From Odontesthes bonariensis (lineage: Eukaryota; Chordata; Actinopteri; Atheriniformes; Atherinopsidae): a stretch of 64,000 nucleotides of DNA. The first letter of the stretch is position 1. Each line of letters begins with the position of its first letter. The notes beneath the pieces were generated by a model that worked only from the letters and a program-made list of their open reading frames with translations, ran no database searches and had not been told where the DNA came from. The stretch lies in NCBI RefSeq assembly GCF_027942865.1, contig NC_134507.1, forward strand, positions 35,951,711 to 36,015,710. Reading direction: 5' to 3'. Below are positions 1 through 11,869 of the stretch, piece after piece. Both the position numbers and the translations under genes were made by a program.

Positions 1-1190
1 ACACGTCAGCATTCGTTGCATTGGTCAAGAAACCATATCACAAGGCTTGTAGGGAAAACACATTTTGTATTCCATATATTGCCGACACCAACATCTCCTG
101 AAAAATTAAAAGTCTAAATGAAAGAAATTGATAATTTAAAAATGTGAAGATTTGAACGGTGACTGACAAAACTTTAAACGACTGACTCGTGTGTGTGACC
201 GGTCTCTGTTGTCTGTCAATGTGTGTGAAATCTGATGTTTTATGTGAATGTAAAAAAAACAGAAGAAAAGAAAAAAGGTTCTGACTCATATCATCCCTTG
301 ACTTGTGAGTATTCGTAGTATTTTAAGTTAAACTCAGATTTGCTCATTGTTATAATTTGCTTCATTGTTATAATTTGCTTAATTGTTATAGTTGCCGCAT
401 TAATAACTTGGGGAGATAAGGAGTTGTTGCAGTAATGTGCTGTTATTTTTAAACGCTGTGTGTTTATTTCTTTAAGATTCTATATTTTCGTTGAGTGCAT
501 CTTGTTATTATTGAATACTGCTGTGATTGGTATTAAGTTTCTAAAGTTCTATTTTCAACAGACGTGTTGAAGGTGTTTTGGCTTTCAGGGGGACAGAGGG
601 TGCTGCGCGGGCACGCGGCTCGTGTGCACGCGGCTGGTTTGTCCTTGAGAGTTTTCTGCTGCTGCAAATGTTCGTGTGTGATCACATTTTCTTTCCTTGT
701 GTCTTCCAGGGGAAATTTATGGTTGAACTGTAATAATTATTAGTTTTCTTTAGGTAATGTGCTAATTGCAGAGTTGTTATCAGTCGAGTAATGAGGGTTT
801 CGCAATTCCTAAGGGAGAGTTTCTGTCCTTAGGCCATTGAGTCATCACGTCGTTCGACGTGAATGTGACATTCCTGATAAAGAAAGTTTTTCGCTTATGC
901 ATTGTTTCTGTATCTTTTGATTTGTATTTTCTCTGTTCACAGCGCGTTAAATTGTATTTCTTTCTCTTTCTTAACAAATGCCATTTTGAGGTGAAGAATA
1001 GTGTAACTGTTATTTCTGTGTTAAATTGTATTTCTTCTCTGTCCAGCTGAAAGTTTGTATTTCCTCCTTTTTCTCAACTTGTAACAAAAAGTGTGACAAA
1101 CGCCATTTTGAGTTGGGGTGTGGTTCAATTGTTATGTCTGGTTCAATTGTTAAGATTGGGAGGAGTTAATAACAGTCGAGGAAGTTGATG
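1..1190. other. No gene recognised
   Basis: AT-rich sequence with only short shadow reading frames. A small tandem repeat with a unit near 20 bp (core TTGTTATAATTTGCTT) lies at about 343-395. Part of this stretch may be the 5' end of the retroviral element that follows, but I could not define an LTR edge: no clear TG...CA pair or matching 3' copy is visible. Confidence 0.4.
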
Positions 1191-1196
1191 TAATGG

Positions 1197-1440
1197 TGTG
1201 TTCATATTTGATTGGTTAGAATTCACGTGTTTCATTGGAGGCGGGCTTAGAGGGGTGTTCTTATTTTATTGGTTAGAAGTTACGTGTCTCAGACGTGTTT
1301 CATTGGAGATAGATTTAGAGGTGTGTTCAGATTTTATTGGTCAAAAAATATTTTTATTTCATTGGTCAGAAGTGACGTAGCTGTGACGTACATTGGATCA
1401 TCTGGATTGGTGGAGGACATTGTGTGTGGATTGGATCGGC
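1197..1440 (+). promoter_or_regulatory. CCAAT-rich promoter-like region of an endogenous retrovirus
   Basis: About nine ATTGG motifs (reverse CCAAT boxes) lie within roughly 230 bp, several in the repeated context TTATTGGTTAGAA. One E-box (CACGTG, near 1222) and two TGACGTA CRE-like half sites (near 1371 and 1384) are also present. The cluster lies upstream of a gag-like frame, so it could be the U3 region of a degraded LTR. CCAAT boxes bind NF-Y in vertebrates. That this piece is a promoter is inference: no TATA box or LTR boundary was assigned. Confidence 0.35.
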
Positions 1441-1499
1441 AACATACGGATGGGAGCAAAAGTTGGGGCAACGCCTTTAGCCTGAGTCACTTCAAACAG

Positions 1500-2165
1500 A
1501 GTAAGCATTAACTGAGCATTCGATTAGCAATAAATTAACATTGGGTAGCATTAGTAATACAGCAAGTATTGATTAGCAATCAATAGTATTGATTAGCAAT
1601 AACTAGCATTGAGTAGCAATCACTAGCGTTGAATAGCATAATTAGCATTGAATAGCATAATTAGCATTGAATAGCATAATTAGCATTAAATTAGCATTGG
1701 TCAACAAGGAAGCTAGTATTGATTAGCATAATTAGCATTGAATAGCATAATTAGCATTCAATTAGCATTGGTCAACAAGGAAGCTAGTATTGATTAGCAA
1801 TAAGTAGCATTGATTAGCAATAGTTAGCATTTGTTAGCATTTCGTTAGCCATAATTAGCATTGATCAGAAAGACAATTAACATTGATCAACAATAGCAAT
1901 AAGGCAAATATTGGTTTAAATCTTAATTGGCAATAAGCTAGCATTCATTAACAACAGCTGGGAAACCAACAGCAGTTGGCATTGGATAGCAAACAATAGC
2001 ATTAACAATAAGCTAATAAGAACCTAACTCCTAATTAGGAATCAAAATAGCAACGAGCTATATTAGCTTAACAGTAGCATTGATAATATCCAATCCAATA
2101 ATTAGCTGCATCTAAGCTAAATTTAGCCGAGCATAAATTAGCATTGAATGAGCATTAGAGTTAAA
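1500..2165. repeat. Degenerate TAGCAT tandem repeat
   Basis: Dozens of copies of a short motif (TTAGCATTGA / ATAGCATAA, units about 9-19 bp) fill this stretch between the promoter-like region and the gag-like frame. A segment including GTCAACAAGGAAGCTAGTATT occurs twice (near 1700 and 1773), so longer units were also duplicated. It is followed by a run of about 24 A and a G-run at 2191-2226. Confidence 0.8.
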
Positions 2166-2314
2166 TAATTAGTTAATTTAAATTGACGTTCAAAAAAAAA
2201 AAAAAAAAAAAAAGAAAAGGGGGGGAGTAAGAATAATAAATAAGGAAAATTTAGAAAATAAAGAAGTGAAGAAAAAGTCAAAAGTCAATAGAAGGGAACT
2301 AACTAGTTGAAACA

Positions 2315-3787
2315 ATGGATGTAACACCAACAATAATCATCAGCGCCAAACATCCTGAACATTCCAAAGATATTGAAAAGATATCTCTAAAATGGGAAAA
2401 ACGAACAAAGAATAATTTCTCACCCTGGCCAAAAGGTGGCACTTTTAATGGAGCTACCTGTAAGATTATGGAACAAAGGATTAAAACTTACAAACCAAAG
2501 GACAAAAGCAAAAAGACACAGGAAAAAAGAGAGCTTGAATTAAAAGTTTTACATTTCTTTGAAAATGCAGAGCTATATCCAACACTGCCAGGAGCAGCAA
2601 ACATACAAGGAGATTCTGAAATAAAAAATCATAAAATATCTCATGAACGTCCAGAGCTATAAATAGCTACATCAAGCAGTCATGGAGCTCCTGAGCCAGA
2701 CGCCGTCTGTAATTCAGATCAGGCAAGGGGACAGCTCCCACAATACCAAAAATCACCAGAACTGGCATCTCCAGTTCAAAAGGCATCTTCTGAAGAACAT
2801 AAGAGTCCAACAGCGTCAGCACCGAGTTTGATAGAAATGACGCAGGGACAGTATGTGCCGTGGCAGACGCTCGTCCTAGGGGGGCTGGTTGCTCGATTGC
2901 CGGACATTCACATAGGTGCAAGCAAATGGATAAGAGCTTTTGAACAAGAGACTGTGAATAAACTGTTGTCTGTGGGACACATTAAGGCAGTGTGGGCACT
3001 GTGTTTTGGAACTTCTACCATGCAGGGCATTTTGAGACACAGTGAGAATGACTGGATGTTAAGCCACCGAGCTGATGGAACTGATTTTAATGCATATCGA
3101 GCTGCACTCTGGAGAGCGTTACGAGCTGAGTTTCCTGTAGGAGTGGACCTAGAAGCATTAAAGGGGGAGCCACTGTCAGGAATAGAGAGTCCGGCTGTGT
3201 ACATTGCACAACAATTGAAGAAATGGACACAAGGGTCTGAGGGAGAAATCGAGAAGAGCCCAGCTTGGGTGACATTGTTCAGAGTTTCCATCAAAGAGGC
3301 TCTGCCTGCCCCAGTTCAGGGGAGGCTGGAGGATGTGGTGGGGTTGAATTCAATGTCACATGGACAATTCCGCGACCACGTGGTGCATGCAGTAAACAAA
3401 TACAGAAAAGAACTGAAACGGAAGGAGCAGGAGAAGGATATGCAAAGGGAACTTGCACGGTTGCAGTTAGAAGAACTGCAAGCGAAGCGAGAAGTACCGA
3501 ATGAGGCCATGACAGCGGGGGCCGCTGAACAGCCATCACAGGGGCAAGTCCATCGTCGACCCTGTCAAGGGTCAAGAAGAGGTGCACCTGGAGGACGAAG
3601 GTCCTCGGGGGCATGTTGGGCCTGTGGCGAGAGGGGACACTTTGTTTACAGCTGTCCGAGAGCACCGAGAAACCCGAGTGTTCGGCAGGACCGTGGCCAG
3701 TCCCTGCGGGGCGGAGCAAGTGGCCCGGCAGGTCCAAGGCGTTCCTCTGGCAGAGGAATCCCAGTATTGGTTTACATTGACATATAG
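2315..3787 (+). pseudogene. gag-like frame of an endogenous retrovirus, one in-frame stop
   Basis: One frame runs through this interval, broken only by a TAA at 2660-2662; the parts before (from 2315) and after (ATG at 2828) are in the same frame. Gag is the retroviral structural polyprotein. The support is a single zinc knuckle of the form CX2CX4HX4C near 3614-3656, preceded by a charged Lys/Glu-rich segment (about 3390-3500) and followed by an Arg/Gly-rich basic tail, as in the nucleocapsid end of gammaretrovirus-type Gag. The N-terminal part is Lys-rich and has no recognised domain. A related frame overlapping the 3' end (3582-3911) may be the start of the protease region. The copy is inactive. 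Confidence 0.65.
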
Positions 3788-4639
3788 AGGTAAGAAGTAC
3801 ACTTACATTAGACGTACTCAAAAGGGTTTAAAAACCGCCCTCAGGTGTGTCATTATTACAAAACAAAACAAAGTTTTTAAGTTAAATGTGTCACGATTAC
3901 TAAGTTTTTAAAACTTGAATTTAAAGATGTCACTATTACTATTACAAAACTATGACTAAGTTTCTAAAACTTAAATGTAAATAGGTCACTGTTACTAGGA
4001 CAAAACAAAGTTTCTGAATTTAAAATTTAAATGTGCCACTATTACGAAGTTCTAAAATTTGAACGGAACAAAGTTTCTAATTTAAATTTAAATAGCATCG
4101 ATAGCCTAAATTAGAGTATCTATTTAAGCCCACAGGGAATTACTGATATCTCTCCATCCCACTTGGAGGGAGTAAGAAAAGCGCCATGTCCAAAATAAAT
4201 GAATAAATAACTAATGAATAAATAAGTGAAATTAAAATAAAACAAGTATGATCTTCTTTTGGGAAGGTTGTGCAATAAAATTAGCTTCCTCTGGAAGGAA
4301 TCATGAGAAATCCAAACGTCAAAGGTTGAAAGCACAACTGGAGAGGACAACCGAGGTTAAGTTAGCCTTTGGAAATTTGAAACAGAATTAGCAAGAGTCA
4401 TCCAAAACGGCCAACACGAGTCTATGAGTAGCCATTTTTCTTATATGTCTCCAATAAAAACATAAGATTTCAGAACTAATAAATCAGAGTAGGTATGTTG
4501 TGACTCGGACAGGATGTTTGCAGGTTGTGCATCTTTTGACACGTCCGGATGTGAGAATACAGAAGTGTACTACATCAGATCCTGCGGATGTCATTCCACG
4601 TGAGTTTGTAGGACAACCACATGAGCGTGTGGCAGAGCT

Positions 4640-5890
4640 GTGAGATACATTAGACTGAGACCTGACTTAGAAGCAACTTCACTTGTGCAGGCTGACGTCA
4701 CTTATGTTGTGTATGGATCATGTTGTGAGATCATTTGGGTAATCATGCAGGTTTTGCAGTTGCGAAACAGGAAGGTGGAGAACTTTGTGACGGTGAAAGC
4801 TCAGTAGTGTGAGCGGCCATGTTCGGCAGAGTTGGCTGAACTGAAGGCACTAACGGAAGCATGTTGACTGGTGAAAGGCAAGGTTACGAATGTGTACACA
4901 GTTTCTGCATATGCTCATGATATTTGCTATTTGTTTGAAGCAGTTTGGAAGCAGAGAGGGTTCAGGAGGTCAGACGGAAGTCCAGTTACGACAGGAGGTC
5001 CAAATGAAGGAGCTGATTGCGGTCATGAGAATTGAAAATTGGAAGTGATAAAGTGTCAAATAATCGTAAAGGTAACGAAATGGTCAGTAAAGGTAATATC
5101 GCGGCTGATGAAGCAGCAAAAGTAGTATCACAGTGCCAGCTTGCTGTTTTGGCACCAATGGTGTTACTGGAGCCAGAGGTCACGCCATCACAAGGATATT
5201 GGTCATACATATTGGATAAATAGTCGTAAAAGATTTTTGGGTAAGAGAGTTGATTAATCTGTTTATCATTCCATCAGAGATTAGCTCAAATAATGGTTAA
5301 GTGTTTGTTTAGAAAAGTGCAAGAGGCATTCTGCAGCAGCTGCGAATCAAGCAGCGCTGTGGGGCCGTTTATCATCCACAGAGTCAAGGGATGGTTGAGA
5401 GGATCAATAGAACCCGGAAAGTGAAATTGAATTTAATCTGTGCGTAAAAACTAAACTAACTAGATGCTTTGCTGCTTGCACTAATGAGCTATCGTATGCA
5501 GACTCATAGAGTCACGCACTAACACCGCATAAAATGCTAACGGGTCGACCCATGCCGGCACCTCAGTTGAGAGGTCCATTTGAAGGGCCCCCACTTGAGC
5601 AGGTGCAAACAGAGTGGACAGCTTATATGAAGCAATTAACTGCAATCCACAGAACAATCTATCTACAGGAGGAGAACAGAGACTTGAGTCTCGAACAGCT
5701 GGTTGAGAGACCAGTGGTGCCAGGCGACCAGGTGCACATCAAAGTGTTCCGAAGGAAGTGGCTTGTGCCAAGACGGAAAGGACCGTACACAATGGTGCGA
5801 GCAACATCAACAGCAGTTCAAATGGAAGGTAGCAACACTTGGTACCATTTGAGTCACTGCACTAAGGTTCGGACTAAAGACACAGACGGA
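4640..5890 (+). pseudogene. pol remnant: RNase H joined to the integrase 3' part
   Basis: Between about 4700 and 5160, read in several frames, there are segments typical of a retroviral RNase H domain (an AELxALxxA-like helix, a VYT-S-YA-like motif, and an ADEAAK end). From about 5335 to 5425 there is the end of an integrase core (the PQSQGMVER motif), and 5534-5908 is an open frame matching the integrase C-terminal SH3-like region of gamma-type retroviruses. The linker, zinc-binding domain and most of the core between RNase H and integrase are missing, so an internal deletion has joined them. Stops and shifts make it inactive. Confidence 0.65.
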
Positions 5891-5949
5891 GTCCGAGGGA
5901 AAGGATGAACGAAAGGAAGAGGTTAAGATTTCTGACACTAATGAGCATC

Positions 5950-6660
5950 CAGGTGTGGGTGTTGGCCGACAGCATGGGCTCAGGAGAACGAAGCCTGGAG
6001 ATGTGGGACGGGATCCCGCATCCAGGAGAGGCTGGAAGGGTCCTGTGATGAAGCCACCCCGCAGGGAAGTAGCCAGCCTGGGTCAGATGGGTATGATGCA
6101 ACAATACACACCCACTCAGACCATGCCACGCCACAAACTTTGCCACCAATACACACTAGAGCTAGTCGTGAAGAGGTATCTGCCAAGCTTGAATTTAAGT
6201 TCATGGAAGAAATGATTGAGGAAGTGTGGATCATGGGTCCGGTGGAGGAGACGACCAAATCACCGCCTCCGGACGCCACAACAAAGGGGCAATCTGGTAA
6301 GATCATGTCAGATTGGGTCAGAAGGAGTTGTTCACAATGGTTGTAAGAATAGAAAGATTTTTCGGGAAAGGCTAGGGGGACTTGATACCATTAGCACTAC
6401 AGGACAGAATAATCATGTTAATCCAAGAACAGACGGAGTGTACATGCACAGGTGGAGTCGGGAAAACAGGGTAACTGTGGAAAATGGGTTAAGGCAGCAC
6501 AGGATATGTGGTATAGATGGGCATGGTACACTACGAGAGAACTGACAGCGACGGAGTGTCTCATATGCGCAGACGCTCCAGGAGCATTGCCTGTTGTTGT
6601 TCCAGAGCCACACACCTTCAGGGACTGTGCGGTGGTCCAGCAACGGGAATGCTGAGAAGG
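5950..6660 (+). pseudogene. env-like remnant
   Basis: Short open pieces in alternating frames follow integrase directly, where env lies in retroviruses. The last piece (about 6452-6655) has Trp and paired Cys residues, like the start of a surface subunit. No fusion peptide or membrane anchor is visible and the sequence stops resembling coding DNA near 6660. The call rests mainly on position. Confidence 0.3.
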
Positions 6661-6671
6661 TAGGTTCACAT

Positions 6672-8870
6672 CGGAAGAGGATAAATGGTTATTGTTTACC
6701 GTCCCCGACATGTGGCGGTAAATAACGTCCTCTGCTCGGAGGCTGAGGAGCTCGCGGACCTCCTTGTCTCACCAGTTGGCCATATTAAAAAATGTCTCGA
6801 ACTTGATGTAGGCTAAAACAGATTAAAACTTGTCCTCACCTGTCGCTGTTGTTCTGAATCAGCTGTCCATTCTGTCTTTTAAACTCCTCACGTCACGCCC
6901 ACGTCCGACCCGCGTCGATTGTGTTCACATCAAACTCGGCTCGGCAAAAAGACTAGGGTCCGACGCGGGTCGAAAGGCGAGTCGAGTTGACGCGGCAGCC
7001 CGGGTCGGCAGTGTGAACACAACAGCGGACACGCTAAATTCGCGAATTAAACGCGGGTTCTTCCTCAGTGTGAAAGGGGCTAATGAGAAATCCCCACCAG
7101 TGACACGACACTGCCACCAGGAGGTCAAATTGGAACATTACACTATTGTTTGGATCCAGCACTGTGTTCTTCAACAATCTTCAGTTTTACAGATCATTAC
7201 GGAGGTGGAAAAAGTGAACACAAACTACTGAAAAACACTGAAGCACAGAAGCAGCGCTCAGTGTGCTTTGGGAGCAGGAACCCCAGAAAGACTTCTGGGG
7301 ACTGAGGGTATTTTCCTCATTTGTATGTCCCTTCATTCATTTGCCTTTTTCAAGCACTTGTTATTACTTATTTGAATTGGCTGATAAGACAATTCTTCAT
7401 GCTGCTTCCTGATTTTGATTAGTTTCAGGTGTAGTCTGAGTAAGAGGAGAGAATAATGCAAAACAAGAAGATGCAGCACTGATCAGACACGGCTGGATCT
7501 CAACAGGAAACACTCGCTGAGAACCAGATCTAACGTGTGACTTCCACTGTGAGAGCTCAGTTACAAACTGGGTTTAACTTCTGAGGTTCGTCTCTGACTG
7601 AGGGACTGTCTCTGTCACGCTAACAGCCCCCCCGGCTGCCTCGCCATGTTTTGCCACATATACACAACATGACGTGGTTCATTCGGGGGAGGTGACTTCA
7701 CTGATGACCATCTGCATACAGGAAGACAGTCCTGCGTAACATTCAGTCGCTATAGCGACTGTCTTGCATTTCTGGTGGCTACTTCCTGTTCAGCCAGGAC
7801 CGTAGCGCCAGTCGCTAACACACTAAAGTCACCGCTGATCACATCTTTAGGCCAAAGTGGGATTTGTCAGTGAGATTCTCCCACTGTGAGCCGCAGAAAG
7901 CACTTTCTAAGAAACTCTTAAGGACATTATAGCTGTGGGGACGTAGTTACCACAAGAACACAATACAACTCCAAGTCTGTGCTGAACATTTTCCACTGAA
8001 ATGCTCAGGGTACGCCAAACAGTCAGCTTAAAACTAAAGGGAACAAAAACAGCCTGAAGCAGGTTTAAATCATCAGCGTTTGAGTTTGTAGATACAATCC
8101 AATAAAGTATAAGGGTGTCATGTGCACACTCTGCCACCAGGTGTTCTGGGTAAGTTGTGTAGCCGTCGGGGCAGAAGAAGAAGAAGAAGAAGAAGAAGCG
8201 TTGTGGACTAAAACAATGTGAGCAGCGCGACTGAGAGCATCTGAGATTACAGTAGAATGTCTGTTTGGTAAATCTGCTCAGTACCTGATTGTGTGAGTAA
8301 CTGAGCAGTTGTAGAAGCAACAAACAGATCAGTTCAGTTTTCTCGTGTTAAACGGTTCAATTCAAAGTACCGTTAGCCTGCTTAGCTGCCTTTTCCCTCA
8401 GTGCAGCCATTACGTTTGGACTAAAATGCGTTCACACATCTGATTCCAACACAACAGACATTTGAAAGAGTTTCACAGCTTTAAGTTGAGCCTCGTGCCC
8501 TTTTAGTGTTGGAACAGCCTTAACTTTCAGCTTCAGTCATGAGCATCATAGAGCTGTCTGGGAAGTACAGGGAACAACTCCAAACCTTTTTCAGACTGTG
8601 TTAAAGATTTCTGGGTCTTTGGGGAAGATGATAAGGGTCAACTTTCCCTCGTAACCAAACACACATTTTCTTCAAAAATATCAGTGTAGCAAGAACAGGA
8701 AAAGCATGAGAAAAGTTAACATCTGACCTTTAATGAAATGCAGAACAATAAAATACAGAGGATACATAAGATTTTTAATCTGAACAAATGCAAGGCTTCT
8801 GATTGGTAGTTCCTCTTGCTGCTCTCAGGTGAGTGTTTGCTTATCTGCCGTGAAAATTGTTGTTGATTTA
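6672..8870. other. No gene recognised
   Basis: Contains an imperfect inverted repeat in a GC-rich, CpG-bearing part at about 6890-7080 (motifs GTCCGACC/GGTCGGA and GTGTTCACA/TGTGAACAC), probably an old DNA transposon. A GAA microsatellite lies near 8173-8199. The open frames here are short and overlap on both strands, and none looks like a known protein. The 3' UTR of the minus-strand zinc-finger gene would fall at the right end. Confidence 0.4.
8173..8199. repeat. (GAA)n microsatellite
   Basis: About nine consecutive GAA/AGA triplets in non-coding sequence. Confidence 0.9.
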
Positions 8871-8876
8871 AGCCAA

Positions 8877-9743
8877 TCATTTCTCTGCAGTGTGACTACG
8901 TTGGTGTCTCTTTAGACTACCTAATCCAGTGAAAGCTGCCCCACACTGACCACAGATGAAAGGTTTCTCTCCTGTGTGAATATGTTGGTGTGTCGTTAGA
9001 TTACCTAATCTAGTGAAAGCTGCCCCACACTGGTCACAGCTGAAAGGTTTCTCTCCTGTGTGAATACGTTGGTGCATCTTTAGATTACCTAATTGAGTGA
9101 AAGCTGCCCCACACTGACCACAGCTGTATGGCTTCTCTCCTGTGTGAATACGTTGGTGTTTCTTTAGATCAGATAATTGAGTGAAAGCTGCCCCACACTG
9201 ACCACAGCTGTAAGGCTTCTCTCCTGTGTGTATACGTTGGTGTCTCTTTAGACTACCTAATCCAGTGAAAGCTGCCCCACACTGACCACAGCTGAAAGGC
9301 TTCTCTCCTGTGTGAATAAGTTGGTGCGTCTTTAGACTACCTAATGTAGTGAAAGCTGCCCCACACTGGTCACAGCTGAAAGGTTTCTCTCCTGTGTGAC
9401 TACGTTAGTGTGTCTTTAGATTACCTAATCTAGTGAAAGCTGCCCCACACTGACCACAGCTGAAAGGCTTCTCTCCTGTGTGTATACGTTGGTGTTTCTT
9501 TAGATCAGATAATTGAGTGAAAGCTGCCCCACACTGACCACAGCTGTAAGGCTTCTCTCCTGAGTGAATACGTTGGTGTCTCTTTAGATTAGCTAATGCA
9601 GTGAAAGCTGCCCCACACTGGTCACAGCTGTATGGCTTCTCTCCAGTATGAAGCCTCTGATGATACCTCAGATTTGATTGTTTGATAACTTTCCCACAGT
9701 CCTTACAGCAGTGCCATCTGGATCCCTCTTGGGCTCCATGTTT
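8877..9743 (-). pseudogene. C2H2 zinc-finger exon (10 fingers) with a nonsense codon
   Basis: The last coding exon of a Kruppel-type zinc-finger protein, which would bind DNA in the nucleus. It encodes ten fingers; after an atypical first finger (CKDCGK), most read CxQCGAAFTxLxxLxxHQRIH and are joined by HTGEKP linkers. The exon opens after an acceptor (TCATTGCAG) at 9744-9745, on a codon boundary. Finger 4 carries a TAA at 9405-9407 between its two zinc-binding histidines, where the other fingers have CAA (Gln): a single C-to-T change. The frame then continues through six more fingers to the real stop at 8877. Without that change the exon would encode about 288 aa. It may be a pseudogene, a polymorphic null or a base error. 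Confidence 0.85.
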
Positions 9744-10172
9744 CTGCAATGACAGAGAGGAAGAAGACTTAGATCCTTTTGAAGTTCACACAAAAGATTT
9801 ATCTAAGCTAACCTATGCTAACCAACATATTCTAACTGGAGCTGGACAGACCGAGTCACACAGGTCTCAATATCTCATATCAAACGTGAACGCTGAGGGT
9901 GCGTTTATAAGTGCCCTCAGCTATCAGCACTGTGCTCTGATGTGTTCTGCACACATTCAGCTTTTTAAGCAGTAAACTCTTGCTTTTTGCTCTTTCACTA
10001 ATTCTTTTTGTCATGATGAAACTGAAAAGGAACTTGAGCTACAATATTTCTAAATGATGGAAGGAACCAGAGTCTTGTTCAAGTTGTTCACTTAAACACC
10101 ATGTAGAGGTTGGGCTGAAAAAGGTTGATGACCGCTGGTTTAAAGGAATAAAAGTAACAGTGGTGGTAATAC

Positions 10173-10770
10173 ATGACATTCTTTACACTTAACCCACTTG
10201 ATGTGGTTCAACACTTTAAGTACCTCGGGGTAATCTTTGATTCTAATCTTAATTTTAAGCAACACGTTAAAAAAGTCACAAATACAATTAAATTTAACTT
10301 ATCAAATTTCAAACATGCGAGACCCTTCCTGTCTATGGAGTCAGCGAAGACTTCTACGCATGCAGTGATACTTCCTCGTATTTCCTGCTGTTATACAACA
10401 TGGTCACATACATCAGAGTGCAAAATCTTGGACTTTGATAGCTATCAGCTGTTTTTGGATGTCTGTCTCATCTTTCAGGTTTCCAAAGGATTAGCCCCTC
10501 CACTATTACAGGATTTCATAAAGACAGAATCCTCTAGAGTAAACACCAGAGCACTAGAGGAGACTGATGTGCAATGATGCAGGACTAAGTTTGGCCAAGT
10601 GGTGGAGTCCATCAGAGGAACAGTGCTGGAACACACTGCCAACTCGTGTTAGAAACTGGGACAATTCCACCACCTTTAAAAAGACCCTTAAACAGTGGTT
10701 GAAAACAGCCAGAGCTGCTCTCATGGGTCACCTCTCCGTCTTTTCCCTTTTGTGTACGGACTCTTAACTT
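10173..10770 (+). mobile_element. Non-LTR retrotransposon fragment (RT C-terminal part)
   Basis: Broken frames encode the C-terminal end of a LINE reverse transcriptase: HFKYLGVIFDSNLNFKQHVK near 10211-10270, then a GLAPPLLQDF motif near 10490-10515, then a W-N-LP-R-like motif near 10628-10650. This is the common CR1/L2-type pattern in fish. The catalytic palm is absent, so only a 5'-truncated, frameshifted tail remains. The clade is not certain. Confidence 0.65.
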
Positions 10771-10942
10771 TGATGTGAATCTTTCTAAATATTTTCTGTT
10801 TGTTTGTTTTTTAGTTTTTGTCATGGTGTATTGTCTGTTTGTTTTTATGATACCTGCCTGAGGACAACGGATGAAATTTAGCAACTGTGCTAACTCCGGC
10901 ATATTTACATGCCTTGCTGATATGTTGATTAATGTGCAGTGT

Positions 10943-11816
10943 CAGTGTTTCCCACACATAGACTAATTCGTGGCGGTGCGCCACAGATTCAACACCGGCC
11001 GCCACATATTGCGTTTCGTTATTATTATTTTTTTTAACGCTGTTTAAAAAATACTCGTATTCGTTAAGCTGCATTTCCTTTCCCTGCTCTCCGTCCGTCT
11101 CTGTCAGTCATGCGTCTCTCTCGCATAGCCTACACACACACACAGCCCCTCCCCTCCGTGCTCACCGTGTGTGTCTCCATCAGCGAGATCATCCCTGGAA
11201 GCATCGCTAGCTTCAGCGTCGCGTTAGATTAGCTCAACCGAAAGAAGACGGCTGGCGAAATTCACGAAAGGTTGGTATTACGTGCACCGTCCTTTATAAA
11301 ATCACACATTAAAAATTCCTATAAAAATATTTTATATTTTTAATACAATGTTGTCCCGTCCCAACCCGACCCATAGCAAACAAGCGATTACGCCTTCTTT
11401 ATAAAGTTAACTAGTCGCAAGTTTGCCGTAAAAAAATAAAAAAAGTAGTTGGGTTGTCGAGGTCAGAACACTAGCAGCTGTGAATCAAATAAAGTAGGTT
11501 TTTTAAACTCTTACACTGAATGTTTGCTGCTTCAATCCAGATGAGTATTGAAAAATATTTTCCGCGATTGAAAAAGAGACGTGTTGAGGATGAGGACCAG
11601 CCTGAACCGGAGGTATCAGTCTGAAACAGAGCTGAACAGTCCGACCAGTGTAATTAGCTATGTTATTCATTTGTTTACAATGAAGATATGAATATTAATA
11701 CAATAAAGTTCTGTGTGACCAATTATTAACAAAGGAATTATTTTGAAGAATTTTTATTTCTAAAAACCCCCGTGGCCCACCACCACACATTGCCTTCACA
11801 TCTGTGGGAAACACTG
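10943..11816 (+). mobile_element. hAT transposon, internally deleted
   Basis: The ends form an inverted repeat: the left end CAGTGTTTCCCACACAT is matched by the complement of the right end, CAGTGTTTCCCACAGAT. This is a hAT-type terminus. Inside, a reading frame starts at 11541 (MSIEKYFPRLKKRR..., 27 codons to a stop near 11622), like the first residues of a hAT transposase; the rest of the enzyme is missing. No 8-bp target duplication is visible at the edges. Confidence 0.6.
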
Positions 11817-11869
11817 AGAGTCCTAACCAAATAAATAAGAAATAAAATAAAAACGTCCTCCACACTGAC

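Larger units (their letters stand above)
1197..6660 (+). mobile_element. Decayed endogenous retrovirus, reverse transcriptase missing
   Basis: The order of parts is retroviral: promoter-like region, repetitive leader, gag-like frame with one CCHC knuckle, RNase H remnant, integrase C-terminal part, then an env-like stretch. The single zinc knuckle and the RNase H/integrase style resemble gamma/epsilon-type retroviruses. Protease, reverse transcriptase and most of the integrase core are gone, stops and frameshifts are frequent, and no 3' LTR is recognisable. The copy is old and cannot be functional. Outer edges are approximate. Confidence 0.7.
9750..11869. other. Intron of the zinc-finger gene, filled by mobile elements
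   Basis: Lies between the donor at 11869-11868 and the acceptor at 9745-9744 on the minus strand. It holds a LINE fragment (about 10173-10770) and a hAT element (10943-11816). The remainder shows nothing recognisable. Confidence 0.5.

Noticed and set aside
6830-7231. 133-codon plus frame rich in Arg
   Set aside because: It covers an inverted, CpG-rich repeat and has no splice context. Probably a transposon remnant.
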